This document shows positions 52,783-61,900 of a stretch of 64,000 nt of DNA, in pieces (position 1 is the first letter of the stretch; each line of letters starts with the position of its first letter). The DNA lies in contig CANMXP010000015.1 of assembly GCA_947501845.1 (NCBI GenBank), positions 43,753 through 107,752 of the forward strand, written 5' to 3'. Below the pieces are notes generated by a model. It was given only the letters and a program-made list of their open reading frames with translations, was not told where the DNA came from and did not search any database. The translations under genes and the position numbers were made by a program. This DNA is from an uncultured Flavobacteriaceae bacterium. Its GTDB lineage: Bacteria; Bacteroidota; Bacteroidia; Flavobacteriales; Flavobacteriaceae.

Positions 52783-53973
52783 ATGATTGATGCATATAGT
52801 AAAGCATTAGATAGTAGAATAGCTGTAAATAGGATATTGGGCAAGATAGAAGGCTCTAAACCAGGATCGACCATGGTACTTTTTGGTGGCATTCATGGTA
52901 ATGAAACCTCGGGCGTTTTTGCCTTAAAAGATGTTTTGGAAACGATTAACCCGTTACATGTTAAAGGGACTGTTTATGGTATTTCGGGCAATTTAAAAGC
53001 CCTTAAGTTAAATCAGAGATATATTGATGAAGATTTAAATAGGCTTTGGACTAAAACGCATATTGAAACTATTAAAAAAAAGAAAATTTTAAATGCAGAT
53101 GAAGCAGAACTATTAGAGATTTTAAGTATTTTAAACACCATTTTAGAAGTTGAAAAATCACCATTTTATTTTATAGATTTACATACAACGTCAAGTAAAA
53201 CATTACCCTTTATTACTATAAATGATGCGTTAATAAACCGAAAGTTTTCCAAACAGTTTCCTGTACCTATTGTACTAGGTATTGAAGAATATTTAAATGG
53301 TCCGTTATTAAGTTATATAAATGAATTGGGTTATGTATCTCTAGGTTTTGAGTCTGGGCAGCACGATGATTTAAGTTCTATCACAAATAATAAAGCATTT
53401 ATCTATTTAGCTTTGGTATTTTCTGGAATGATGAAAGCAGATCATATAAACAATTTTTCAGATCATTATAAACAATTACAAACCCAGGCGGCCAATATTG
53501 TTGCTGTTTTTGAAGTTATTCACCTCCATAAGATACAACCCGATGAAACTTTTACCATGGTAAATGGTTTTAAAAACTTTCAAGCCATTAAAAAAGGTAT
53601 TCCTATAGCTATAAGCAATAATAAAGAATTAAAAGCAACGCATCATGGACGTATTTTTATGCCTTTATATCAAACTAAGGGCTCCGAAGGTTTTTTTATT
53701 ATAAGGCATATAAAACCGTTTTACTTAAAACTCTCCGTATTTTTAAGACGCATAAGGTTTGATAGTTTGTTAGTGGCATTACCAGGCGTAACATGGTTAA
53801 ATAAAGATGAAGGCAGTTTACGAGTCAATTTAAAGGTAGCTAAGTTTTTTGTCAAATCATTTTTTCACTTATTAGGTTACAGAAATAAACAAATTACTAG
53901 AACCTATTTAAGACTTAACAACCGAGAACGTGTTGCTAAAACGGAGCTATATAAAAAAGAGCCTTGGTATTAA
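52783..53973 (+). CDS. Succinylglutamate desuccinylase/aspartoacylase-family metallohydrolase
   Basis: A 396-residue M14-like zinc enzyme. GGIHGNETSG supplies H38 and E41, DLHTTSSKT supplies H134, and DEDLNRLW holds the DLNR substrate-binding motif (84-87). The family removes acyl groups from amino acids or cuts carboxyl-terminal amide bonds. The C-terminal ~90 residues are basic and not part of the core fold. The gene lies directly after the GCS2-CBS gene, so the two probably act on one metabolite: one makes and the other breaks an amide. Confidence 0.87.
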   Translation: MIDAYSKALDSRIAVNRILGKIEGSKPGSTMVLFGGIHGNETSGVFALKDVLETINPLHVKGTVYGISGNLKALKLNQRYIDEDLNRLWTKTHIETIKKKKILNADEAELLEILSILNTILEVEKSPFYFIDLHTTSSKTLPFITINDALINRKFSKQFPVPIVLGIEEYLNGPLLSYINELGYVSLGFESGQHDDLSSITNNKAFIYLALVFSGMMKADHINNFSDHYKQLQTQAANIVAVFEVIHLHKIQPDETFTMVNGFKNFQAIKKGIPIAISNNKELKATHHGRIFMPLYQTKGSEGFFIIRHIKPFYLKLSVFLRRIRFDSLLVALPGVTWLNKDEGSLRVNLKVAKFFVKSFFHLLGYRNKQITRTYLRLNNRERVAKTELYKKEPWY

Positions 53974-54021
53974 GGTTGGGTTTTAATATAGCCCTGCTTC
54001 TAACTAGAAATGGTTTCTCGG

Positions 54022-54444
54022 TTATTCGCTTTTTTCAGCAAACCCAAGCACATAGCCATTAGGATCTTTTATATAAAACTCTCTCATACCGTACCAAGCT
54101 GTTTTTGGTTCTGTCTTTTCAGAAACTTTGTTTTTTATAGTATTATAAAATTCATCCAGTCCTTCAATTTCTATATAAAAAGTAGCAGATGCGCCAATAG
54201 ATTGATCTTTTAGCATCTCAATATCTTTTTTAAAGGTATCTGTACGCTGAAACATGATTTCTACATTGCCTTTACTCATTAGTGCATATACATAGGTCTT
54301 TCCATCATTAATAGATTGCTCTATACCATCTTGAGCCTCTGGTACGGCCATTATAAGTGTAAACCCTAAAACAGTATTGTAGAATTGTACCACTTCCTTA
54401 ATATTTCTGACCTCCAAATTTGGTGTTAGCTTATTTACTTGCAT
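54022..54444 (-). CDS. VOC family (glyoxalase/bleomycin-resistance-like) protein
   Basis: A 140-residue protein with two beta-alpha-beta-beta-beta units: KLTPNLEVRNIKEVVQFYNTVLGF at the start and AWYGMREFYIKDPNGYVLGFAE at the end. The family covers lyases, dioxygenases and antibiotic-binding proteins; the metal ligands are not conserved enough to choose. It follows the AraC regulator gene (54476-55231) by 31 bp in the same orientation, likely one unit. Confidence 0.88.
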   Translation of the reverse strand: MQVNKLTPNLEVRNIKEVVQFYNTVLGFTLIMAVPEAQDGIEQSINDGKTYVYALMSKGNVEIMFQRTDTFKKDIEMLKDQSIGASATFYIEIEGLDEFYNTIKNKVSEKTEPKTAWYGMREFYIKDPNGYVLGFAEKSE

Positions 54445-54475
54445 CCCGAATGGATTTTAATTAATAAGCGCAAAG

Positions 54476-55231
54476 TTATTTTTCTCCAAGCATCGATAAT
54501 TGTAAAAATCGGTCGTTCTTGTTATGATATAATTCTTTTGGGGTGGTACCTGTATATTTTTTTATCTCTTTTATAAAATGGGCTTGGTCAAAATAGTTTT
54601 TAGTTGGAGATAATTGACCGTTAGCAATTTCTGAATAAGAAGCACGGCACTTTATAATGTTTAAATATGTTTTTAGAGAAAAGCCATATTGCTGATTAAA
54701 ATAACGATTTATTTGTCGACTGCTCCAAAAGATATTTTCTGAAAGATTTTTTACGGTTATATTCCCTTGATTTTCATAAATAAGTCTGAATAAATTGAGT
54801 TTTCTATAATCAATTTCTTTTATGCTTTTCAACCTACAATTGAAGGTTTGAGATATCTTTTTGGTAAACGCACCGAGTGAGTAGAATGAAGAGGGAGGTA
54901 TTCCTAAAAAATCAATTGGCAAATCAGATGTTGTATTTAAAATACGGTTTATTGATTGTTTAAAAATACATTCTGAAGCAATTAGTTTAAACCGAACTCC
55001 CAATAGTTTCGTTTTTCTTTTTATTCGTGTCTTAACAGGTTGTGTCCAAATTCCCGTTAAAAAGATATTTAAAAGCTGATTGCTATCGTCTATTTCACAG
55101 ATTAAGTCGAAATAACCATCTGGAATAATAGTATATTCTATGTCTTTTAAATTGTCTAGATTATCATATTCCCAGAAACATTTAACAATATGTGATAAAG
55201 TGTGTCCTGTTTTATGTTCCTTATATCTCAT
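54476..55231 (-). CDS. AraC-family transcriptional regulator (DUF6597-type N-terminus)
   Basis: A 251-residue protein. The N-terminal sensor (VKCFWEYDN, TIIPDGYFDLICEI, GVRFK) is of the type common in flavobacterial AraC proteins. The C-terminal helix-turn-helix pair spans about 150-240 (ITVKNLSENIFWSSRQINRYFNQQYGFSLKTYLNI; YFDQAHFIKEIKKYTGTTPKELYH). It is divergent from the RHS operon across an intergenic region with repeated ACCTTACT motifs, which it may or may not bind. Confidence 0.88.
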   Translation of the reverse strand: MRYKEHKTGHTLSHIVKCFWEYDNLDNLKDIEYTIIPDGYFDLICEIDDSNQLLNIFLTGIWTQPVKTRIKRKTKLLGVRFKLIASECIFKQSINRILNTTSDLPIDFLGIPPSSFYSLGAFTKKISQTFNCRLKSIKEIDYRKLNLFRLIYENQGNITVKNLSENIFWSSRQINRYFNQQYGFSLKTYLNIIKCRASYSEIANGQLSPTKNYFDQAHFIKEIKKYTGTTPKELYHNKNDRFLQLSMLGEK

Positions 55232-55286
55232 TTTGTAAATACCTAATTTTTAAAAATGATATGCTAAAATCGTTAAAATAGGGATA

Positions 55287-55307
55287 AACCTTACTATTAG
55301 TAAGGTT
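55287..55307. promoter_or_regulatory. Perfect palindrome O1 (ACCTTACT family)
   Basis: AACCTTACTA and TAGTAAGGTT are perfect arms around a single T; the site is 56 bp upstream of the minus-strand AraC gene. The same half-site recurs at O2. Confidence 0.6.
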
Positions 55308-55460
55308 TTTATTTTTTGGTTATTAACAAAGTTTTGTTTTTACACAAACCTAGACCATTACTGGTGTCAACTCACATAAGTATGATAATTATAATGGTAT
55401 TAGCGAAATCAAACGAATGCTAATTTATTGATTTTCATTTGTTTAAAAAAAAGTTATCAA

Positions 55461-55490
55461 ACCTTACTAAAAGTAAGGTAAAACCTTACT
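55461..55490. promoter_or_regulatory. Palindrome O2 plus extra half-site O3
   Basis: ACCTTACT-AAA-AGTAAGGT (55461-55479) is followed by another ACCTTACT at 55483-55490. The left half-sites start exactly 22 bp apart, two helical turns, as expected for side-by-side binding. Confidence 0.6.
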
Positions 55491-55554
55491 TTTTATAGAA
55501 AACCATTCCATAGTTTTATGGCGAAATTTTTCAATTTACTAAAGCTTACAATCA

Positions 55555-58500
55555 ATGAAATTACAATTTTATTTTACACTCATGTTTTTATGTGTCTTTA
55601 AGGTGTCTTTTGGACAACTAGAAGCTCCAAATGTGTCGTTTCCAGCTTCACCCACAGTGGCAGAACTAGCGAAATATGCAGATACTCCTGTTGGATATTA
55701 TTCAGGAACACCAAATATTGGCTTACCTGTTTATACTTTAAATACGAGCGGTTTTTCGCTACCCATCAATTTAAGTTATCATGCTGGAGGTGTAAAGGTT
55801 AATCAAGAAGCCAGTTGGGTGGGCTTAGGTTGGAGTTTGAATGCTGGTGGCATCATTACAAGACAGATTAGAGGTATTGAAGATTTTCGAAATGATACCC
55901 AAATAGGATATTTTAACAACTTTAATAATTATGAGAACCCACTTGATGGAGACTTTTTGCAATGTCATTCACATGATGAAAGTATTACAATTGGAGGTTC
56001 TGTTACGATTACATATTATAAATTTAAGACTGTTTGTAGCCTTTTGAATGATGGAGAACCAGATTTGTTTATGTTTAATTTTGGTGGTTATTCGGGTAAA
56101 TTTATTGTACAGCGTAACATTGATAATGGCACACCATTACAAACAGGAAAAGGTATTTTATTGGACTCTGAAAGTAATTTAAAAATCGAATTTGATGGTG
56201 CTAATAATAACCAAAATTTCAAAGTAACAACTCCAGATGGTATTGTTTACGAGTTTCATCAAAAAGAAAAGTCCCAATCTACTTCATGGTCAGATTTAGT
56301 ATTGGGAGTACCAGCATCAACAACGCAACAAAGAATAGATTCTTGGTTTTTAACCAAAATTATTTTAACAAATAATGAGGAAATCCTGTTTAATTATAAA
56401 ATTGAAGATAATTATAGACAGAGTCAAACAGCTATATCGGAGTCACAAAATATAATTGTAGATGCTAATATTAGTAGTGATTGCTTACCTCAAAATAGAA
56501 CTACTCACATATTCAAAAGACACCATTTTTCTGAAACGATTCAAAGTTTTTTATTGGACAGCATTGCTTGGAAAAATGGGCACATAAAATTCAATACAAC
56601 GACCAGGTTAGATATTAAAAATAATCCTCAAAAGTTGTCGAATATTGAGGTTTTTAATTCCTCTAATGAAAGAATTAAAAAGTTTAATTTTAATTACGGA
56701 TACTTTAATGACCAATATTTAACAGGTACAAATGAGGAAAAAAGAGATAATCTTAGGTTAAAATTAGAAAGTATTAATGAAGTTGGCTCTGATAATACAC
56801 TTTTACCACCTTACCAGTTTAATTATTATGAAGAATATGAATTACCAATAAAAGATTCCAACATTTATGATCATTGGGGATTTTATAATGGTAAATATTC
56901 TAATAATGCCCGTTCAAGAATACCCACTACCACATACACAGGGTTTACGGGAGAAAAAACTTTTATTGGTGCCGATAGGCATGCAGATTTAGGTTATGCT
57001 AAAACAGCGACCTTAGAATCTATGGTCTTACCTACAGGAGGAACCATTAACTATGAATATGAACTTAACAGATATTTTGATGAACTTGATCCTGTAGCCC
57101 AAACCCATAATATAAGTGGCTTTGTTCAAAACTATATGTTGTATGCAGAACCATTTACTATGTATGATGGTGGACAAATAGGGTCTCCAAACTATTTTGA
57201 GTTTGAAGTTACAAATGCGGTCAATGAGTATACCTTATCATACGATATTAATAAGGAAGCGTTTGATTTAACCATAAATGACCAATCAACACACCCTATT
57301 TATTTAGAGCTTTTTAAGGTAGACAATGGTATTGAAACCTCGATTAGTTATTTAACCCATAATGACTTTCCAAATGAGGTATGGGGCCCTAATGAGCCAA
57401 TAAAGAATTATTACAAAAAGTTTACAAGTCCACTTTCTATAGGTACTTATCGATTAAGGTTTAATTGGATTCCAGCTCATTTGATTAATGGTACATATAA
57501 TACAGACCCTGTTTACTTAGTAGGTGATATAGACTATACCGAAGATACCACTAATTTAATAACCTCAGTTGATGCTGGGGGTTTAAGAATTAAAAAGATT
57601 AGTTCTCCCAAAAACACAAGAGAGTTCAAGTACGAAACCTTTGACACAAATTTAAACCAAATCATATCGTCTGGCAAGCTAATTACCAAAGGTAATTATA
57701 CCGACTTTTTTGGTGAAGGGCTAGTCTGCAGCGGTAGCGGGTCGTCAACCTTTACTTTTATGCAACTAAACTCTAATAGTAACATTCCTATTACAGGTAC
57801 TATATCGGGGAATATTGTTGGATATTCAGAAGTTACCGAGCTTGTAACAAATAATAACGAGTCTCCCATTAAGAATTCTTATACTTATGAAAACAACATT
57901 GAAGTGGTAAACTTTTGGAATGCACCCAACCAACCGAACATTAAAAACGGTAGGTTATTAAAAGAAATCAAGTATTTAAATAGTGAGCCCATTCAGGAAA
58001 TAGCATACCAATACACCCGTTCTGCTGATAGTATAAAAGCCGTTAATTATGTACCTCCTACAGAGTTATATGCTCCAGGAAGAATTGTTGAATATACGGT
58101 GCCATCAGAATTGCATTTATTAACAGAGAAAATGGTTAAAACTTATGATGCCAATGATTCTATAGTAACACAAAGCACATATGCTTATGGAGGGACTACT
58201 CATAATTTACCTAAAATCATTACATCTACTCAAAGTGATGGTAAAATGAGATCCATTAAAAATTACTATCCAGAAGATATTGCTACTCTGAGCAATACGA
58301 CGACAACAGAAATAACGTCTGCCAATGCATTAAAGGATGCCTACCGGGTGAATATTCCCATTCAATCCAAATCATCTCTTTTAGAAAATAACACAGAAAT
58401 CCCCATTTCAACACAGCGTATTAGTTTCAAGCAGGAAAATAGTTTAATAGCCCCCGAGTTTTTTAAAGACGCTATTGGTACAGATGGTTTTAAAACCCAT

Positions 58501-58914
58501 ATTCAATATACCAGATACGATTCTAGCGGAAATATACTAGAAACATATAATCCAAATAATAACACATACACCTCATACATTTGGAGTTATAATAAAATGT
58601 ATCCCGTTGCAAAAATTGAAAATGCCAGTTTTCAAACAGTAGCAAGTGCTCTTGGAATTACAGAAACGGCCCTGTCAAATTTTGACAAAGCCAACCTTAC
58701 CAGTTTGGCAACCCTAAGAACACATGCCAGTTTAAACGAGGCTTTTGTTACAACCTACATTTATAAAGAATTAATAGGTATAGAATCTATAACAGACCCC
58801 CGAGAACAAACCACCACCTATCACTATGATGCCTTTAATAGGCTAGATCATGTTACAGATCACAATGGTAAGATGTTATCTAAAAACGAATATTATTATA
58901 AAAACCAACAATAG
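55555..58914 (+). CDS. Secreted RHS-system N-terminal protein (SpvB/TcB-like)
   Basis: A 1119-residue protein with a signal peptide (to residue 20, VSFGQ). The start (GYYSGTPNIGLPVYTL, LSYHAGGVKVNQEASWVGLGWSLNAGGIITR) is the SpvB-like opening of Bacteroidetes RHS/Tc-type proteins. Long beta-rich YD-type repeats follow, and the C-terminus stops with YDAFNRLDHVTDHNGKMLSKNEYYYK, just before where an RHS core would begin. No core (DPxG) motif is present. It lies 5 bp before the RHS-core gene, so the two probably assemble, like TcB with TcC, into one cocoon. Confidence 0.82.
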   Translation: MKLQFYFTLMFLCVFKVSFGQLEAPNVSFPASPTVAELAKYADTPVGYYSGTPNIGLPVYTLNTSGFSLPINLSYHAGGVKVNQEASWVGLGWSLNAGGIITRQIRGIEDFRNDTQIGYFNNFNNYENPLDGDFLQCHSHDESITIGGSVTITYYKFKTVCSLLNDGEPDLFMFNFGGYSGKFIVQRNIDNGTPLQTGKGILLDSESNLKIEFDGANNNQNFKVTTPDGIVYEFHQKEKSQSTSWSDLVLGVPASTTQQRIDSWFLTKIILTNNEEILFNYKIEDNYRQSQTAISESQNIIVDANISSDCLPQNRTTHIFKRHHFSETIQSFLLDSIAWKNGHIKFNTTTRLDIKNNPQKLSNIEVFNSSNERIKKFNFNYGYFNDQYLTGTNEEKRDNLRLKLESINEVGSDNTLLPPYQFNYYEEYELPIKDSNIYDHWGFYNGKYSNNARSRIPTTTYTGFTGEKTFIGADRHADLGYAKTATLESMVLPTGGTINYEYELNRYFDELDPVAQTHNISGFVQNYMLYAEPFTMYDGGQIGSPNYFEFEVTNAVNEYTLSYDINKEAFDLTINDQSTHPIYLELFKVDNGIETSISYLTHNDFPNEVWGPNEPIKNYYKKFTSPLSIGTYRLRFNWIPAHLINGTYNTDPVYLVGDIDYTEDTTNLITSVDAGGLRIKKISSPKNTREFKYETFDTNLNQIISSGKLITKGNYTDFFGEGLVCSGSGSSTFTFMQLNSNSNIPITGTISGNIVGYSEVTELVTNNNESPIKNSYTYENNIEVVNFWNAPNQPNIKNGRLLKEIKYLNSEPIQEIAYQYTRSADSIKAVNYVPPTELYAPGRIVEYTVPSELHLLTEKMVKTYDANDSIVTQSTYAYGGTTHNLPKIITSTQSDGKMRSIKNYYPEDIATLSNTTTTEITSANALKDAYRVNIPIQSKSSLLENNTEIPISTQRISFKQENSLIAPEFFKDAIGTDGFKTHIQYTRYDSSGNILETYNPNNNTYTSYIWSYNKMYPVAKIENASFQTVASALGITETALSNFDKANLTSLATLRTHASLNEAFVTTYIYKELIGIESITDPREQTTTYHYDAFNRLDHVTDHNGKMLSKNEYYYKNQQ

Positions 58915-58919
58915 TAGCT

Positions 58920-61900
58920 ATGAAAAAGAATTCAACCTTAAAATCGTACATGGTAGCTTTGGTTTTTATGCTTACAAGCTCCGTAATAGTAAATGCCCAG
59001 ACCTTCATTAAAGGAGAAAGATATGTCTTGGATGATACAGAATCTACCTATCAATTAATAACCGATGAAACGGTCACCAATGTTGTATGGGAAGTTTTTT
59101 TTGGAGGTACCATTGTTGGCTATCAGTATGATAATGGAATAGCTACCCAAGTAACCGTGAAATGGGACGAGCAACTGGACTACGGACTTGGAGAGGGCGG
59201 AGTATTACATGCTACAGTGTATACCAGCAACCCGACTCCCACGTCTACTAAAAAATTCGTGACTTTTAATGTCAACCCAAACACTGTTTTTCCAACACCG
59301 TTGGAAGCAGATCAAAACTATGTAAAGCAATCGGTTTTTACAGATGATACAGGAACGAAATCGCTAAAGAGTATTACTTATATTGATGGAATTGGCAGGC
59401 CCCTTCAAAAAGTAGACATTCAAGCAGGTGGAGATTTTGAAGATATTGTAACCCCTTTTGTTTATGATGGCTATGGCAGACAAGAAAAAGATTATTTGCC
59501 TTATGCCGCAGCAGTAGGTAATAGTGGAAGCTTAAGAATTAACCCTATAGAAGAAGCCTTTAACTTTTACAATACCGAAAAGTATGAAAACACCTTAAAT
59601 CCATTCTCTAAAAAAGAAATTGAAAACTCTGCCTTAGGAAGAGTGCTTGAACAGGGTGCACCAGGTGATGATTGGGAAATTAAGGAAAAAGTAAATGACA
59701 ATGAAACTTTAGAAAACCATACCATTAAATTTGACTATGCCTTTAATGTTGAAGATGAAGTTATAATTTACACAGTCGATTTTGCTAATAATGATAAGTC
59801 CTCTCCCGAATTAAATACAACAGGGTTTTATGAAGCCAATGAGCTCTATAAAACCATAACCAAAGATGAGAATTGGTTTAGTGGAAAAAACCATACCACA
59901 GAAGAGTTTAAGGATAAGAATGGCAAAGTGATACTAAAAAGAACCTATGCAGACGTAGATTTGAATGCCAATGGCACCATTGAAGCTGCTGCTAATGAAA
60001 AAGAAGTACCACATGACACCTACTATGTTTACGATATTTATGATAATCTAACATTTGTACTTCCTCCAAAAGCGTCCGATCAATTAACGGTACAAACATC
60101 TCCTTTGGTTCCGTATAATAATTTTAGTGTAAGCATTCCACATAGTGAGTTTACAGGTAGCCCAGCAGGGGGTGGTACCGTTACTGCGAGCATTAACAAT
60201 GATGTACTATCGGTAAATTTTAGCGCAGGCTTTGCAAATACGCAAATTAACCATGCAGGGTATACATTAAATACAACACCGTGCCTAATACCTAATATGG
60301 AACTGGGTTATTTAACAACCAATACAGGTAATAATACAGATTATAGTGCTAAAATTGAGAATGGCAAACTTGTTATTGTAAATCATAATAATGTTTCAAT
60401 AAATGCATTTAGTGGCACCTTTACTGTAAATCTTGATGGCTGTGGAGGCGGAGCCTCTTTAAACCCTACCCCCGAGGTTTTAGATAACCTATGTTACCAA
60501 TATACATACGATCTTAGAAACAGGCTCATTGAGAAAAAAATACCAGGTAAAGGACCAGAACATATTGTATACGATAAACTGGACAGGCCTGTACTTACTC
60601 AAGATGAGATACAAAGATCAAAATCAACCAAAGAATGGTTGTTCACCAAATATGATGTTTTAGGGCGTGTTGTTTACACAGGTTTGTATAAAGACAACAG
60701 TACCAGAGCACAGCTTCAAGCTATATTGGATGCCCAAAGCAACCTTTACGAAACCTCAGGAAGTGCGATTTATAACTACACCAATCAATCGTATCCTGTA
60801 GGCATTAATGTAAATGATATATATACAGTAAACTACTATGATAACTACGATAATTTACCCACGGGATTAACCAATACCGTAATGGTAGGCAATAAAACGT
60901 CCACGACCAAAACAAAAGGGCTTTCAACCATAACAAAAATAAAAGTGCTGGAAACCAGTACTTGGATTACCTCTGTAACGTATTATGATGATAAAGCCAG
61001 ACCTATTTATACGTATAGCAAAAATGATTATTTAAATACCGTAGATATTATAAAAAGTGAACTTGATTTTCTTGGTAAACCTATAAAAACAATAAGCTCA
61101 CACACCAAAAGCGGAACGACTATAGTAACCATAGACAATTTTACATACGACCATACTGGCAGACTGCTCTCACAAACCCAATGTGTGGGAGATGAAACAA
61201 TGGGAGACACATGTTCAGGAAACATTATAGCAGATCTAACTATTACTAGTGGTACTATTACCACAGATCAAATAGCAAGCAGCAGTATTACCGTAACCAA
61301 TGCTACATTATCTCTTGGCGCGCATTTATTTATAGATACTATTGGTAGCCAAGAGCTCATTGTTTATAATACCTATGACGAACTGGGACAATTAGAGAAG
61401 AAAAAAGTAGGAGGGAAACTAGAAGTTAATGTGCCACCAGCCATTCAAGCAGGGTTACAAACAGTAGATTACAAGTACAATGTACGTGGTTGGTTAAAAC
61501 AAATTAATGACCCTACCAGTTTAGGTACCGATTTATTTGGGTTTAAGATTGCCTATAATGAGGGAAACCACACGTTGTTTAATGGAAATATTAGTTCTAC
61601 ACAATGGAAAACAGCCAATACAGACAGCAGTTTAAAAATGTATAACTACCAATATGATGCACTTAATCGAATATTAAGTGGTGTTGATAACACAGGGCAT
61701 TATAATTTGAATAGCATTAACTACGATAAAAACGGAAATATTGTATCTTTATCAAGAGAAGGACATTTAGATGATAACAACCCTGTAAACTTTAATACGA
61801 TGGATAATCTGAGCTATTACTATCAAGGAAACCAATTGCATTCGGTTACCGACAGTTCAGGTTATATTACAGGTTTTAAGGATGGTAATACTTCCGACGG

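Larger units (their letters stand above)
55232..55554. other. Regulatory intergenic region between AraC and RHS genes
   Basis: No gene. It contains two palindromes and one half-site built from ACCTTACT/AGTAAGGT (55287-55490), the last ending 64 bp before the RHS start. The rest is AT-rich. Confidence 0.7.

Noticed and set aside
55287..55317. Palindrome followed by a T-rich tract, read as a terminator
   Set aside because: No plus-strand gene lies upstream for it to terminate, and the same half-site recurs twice nearer the RHS start, which fits an operator better.
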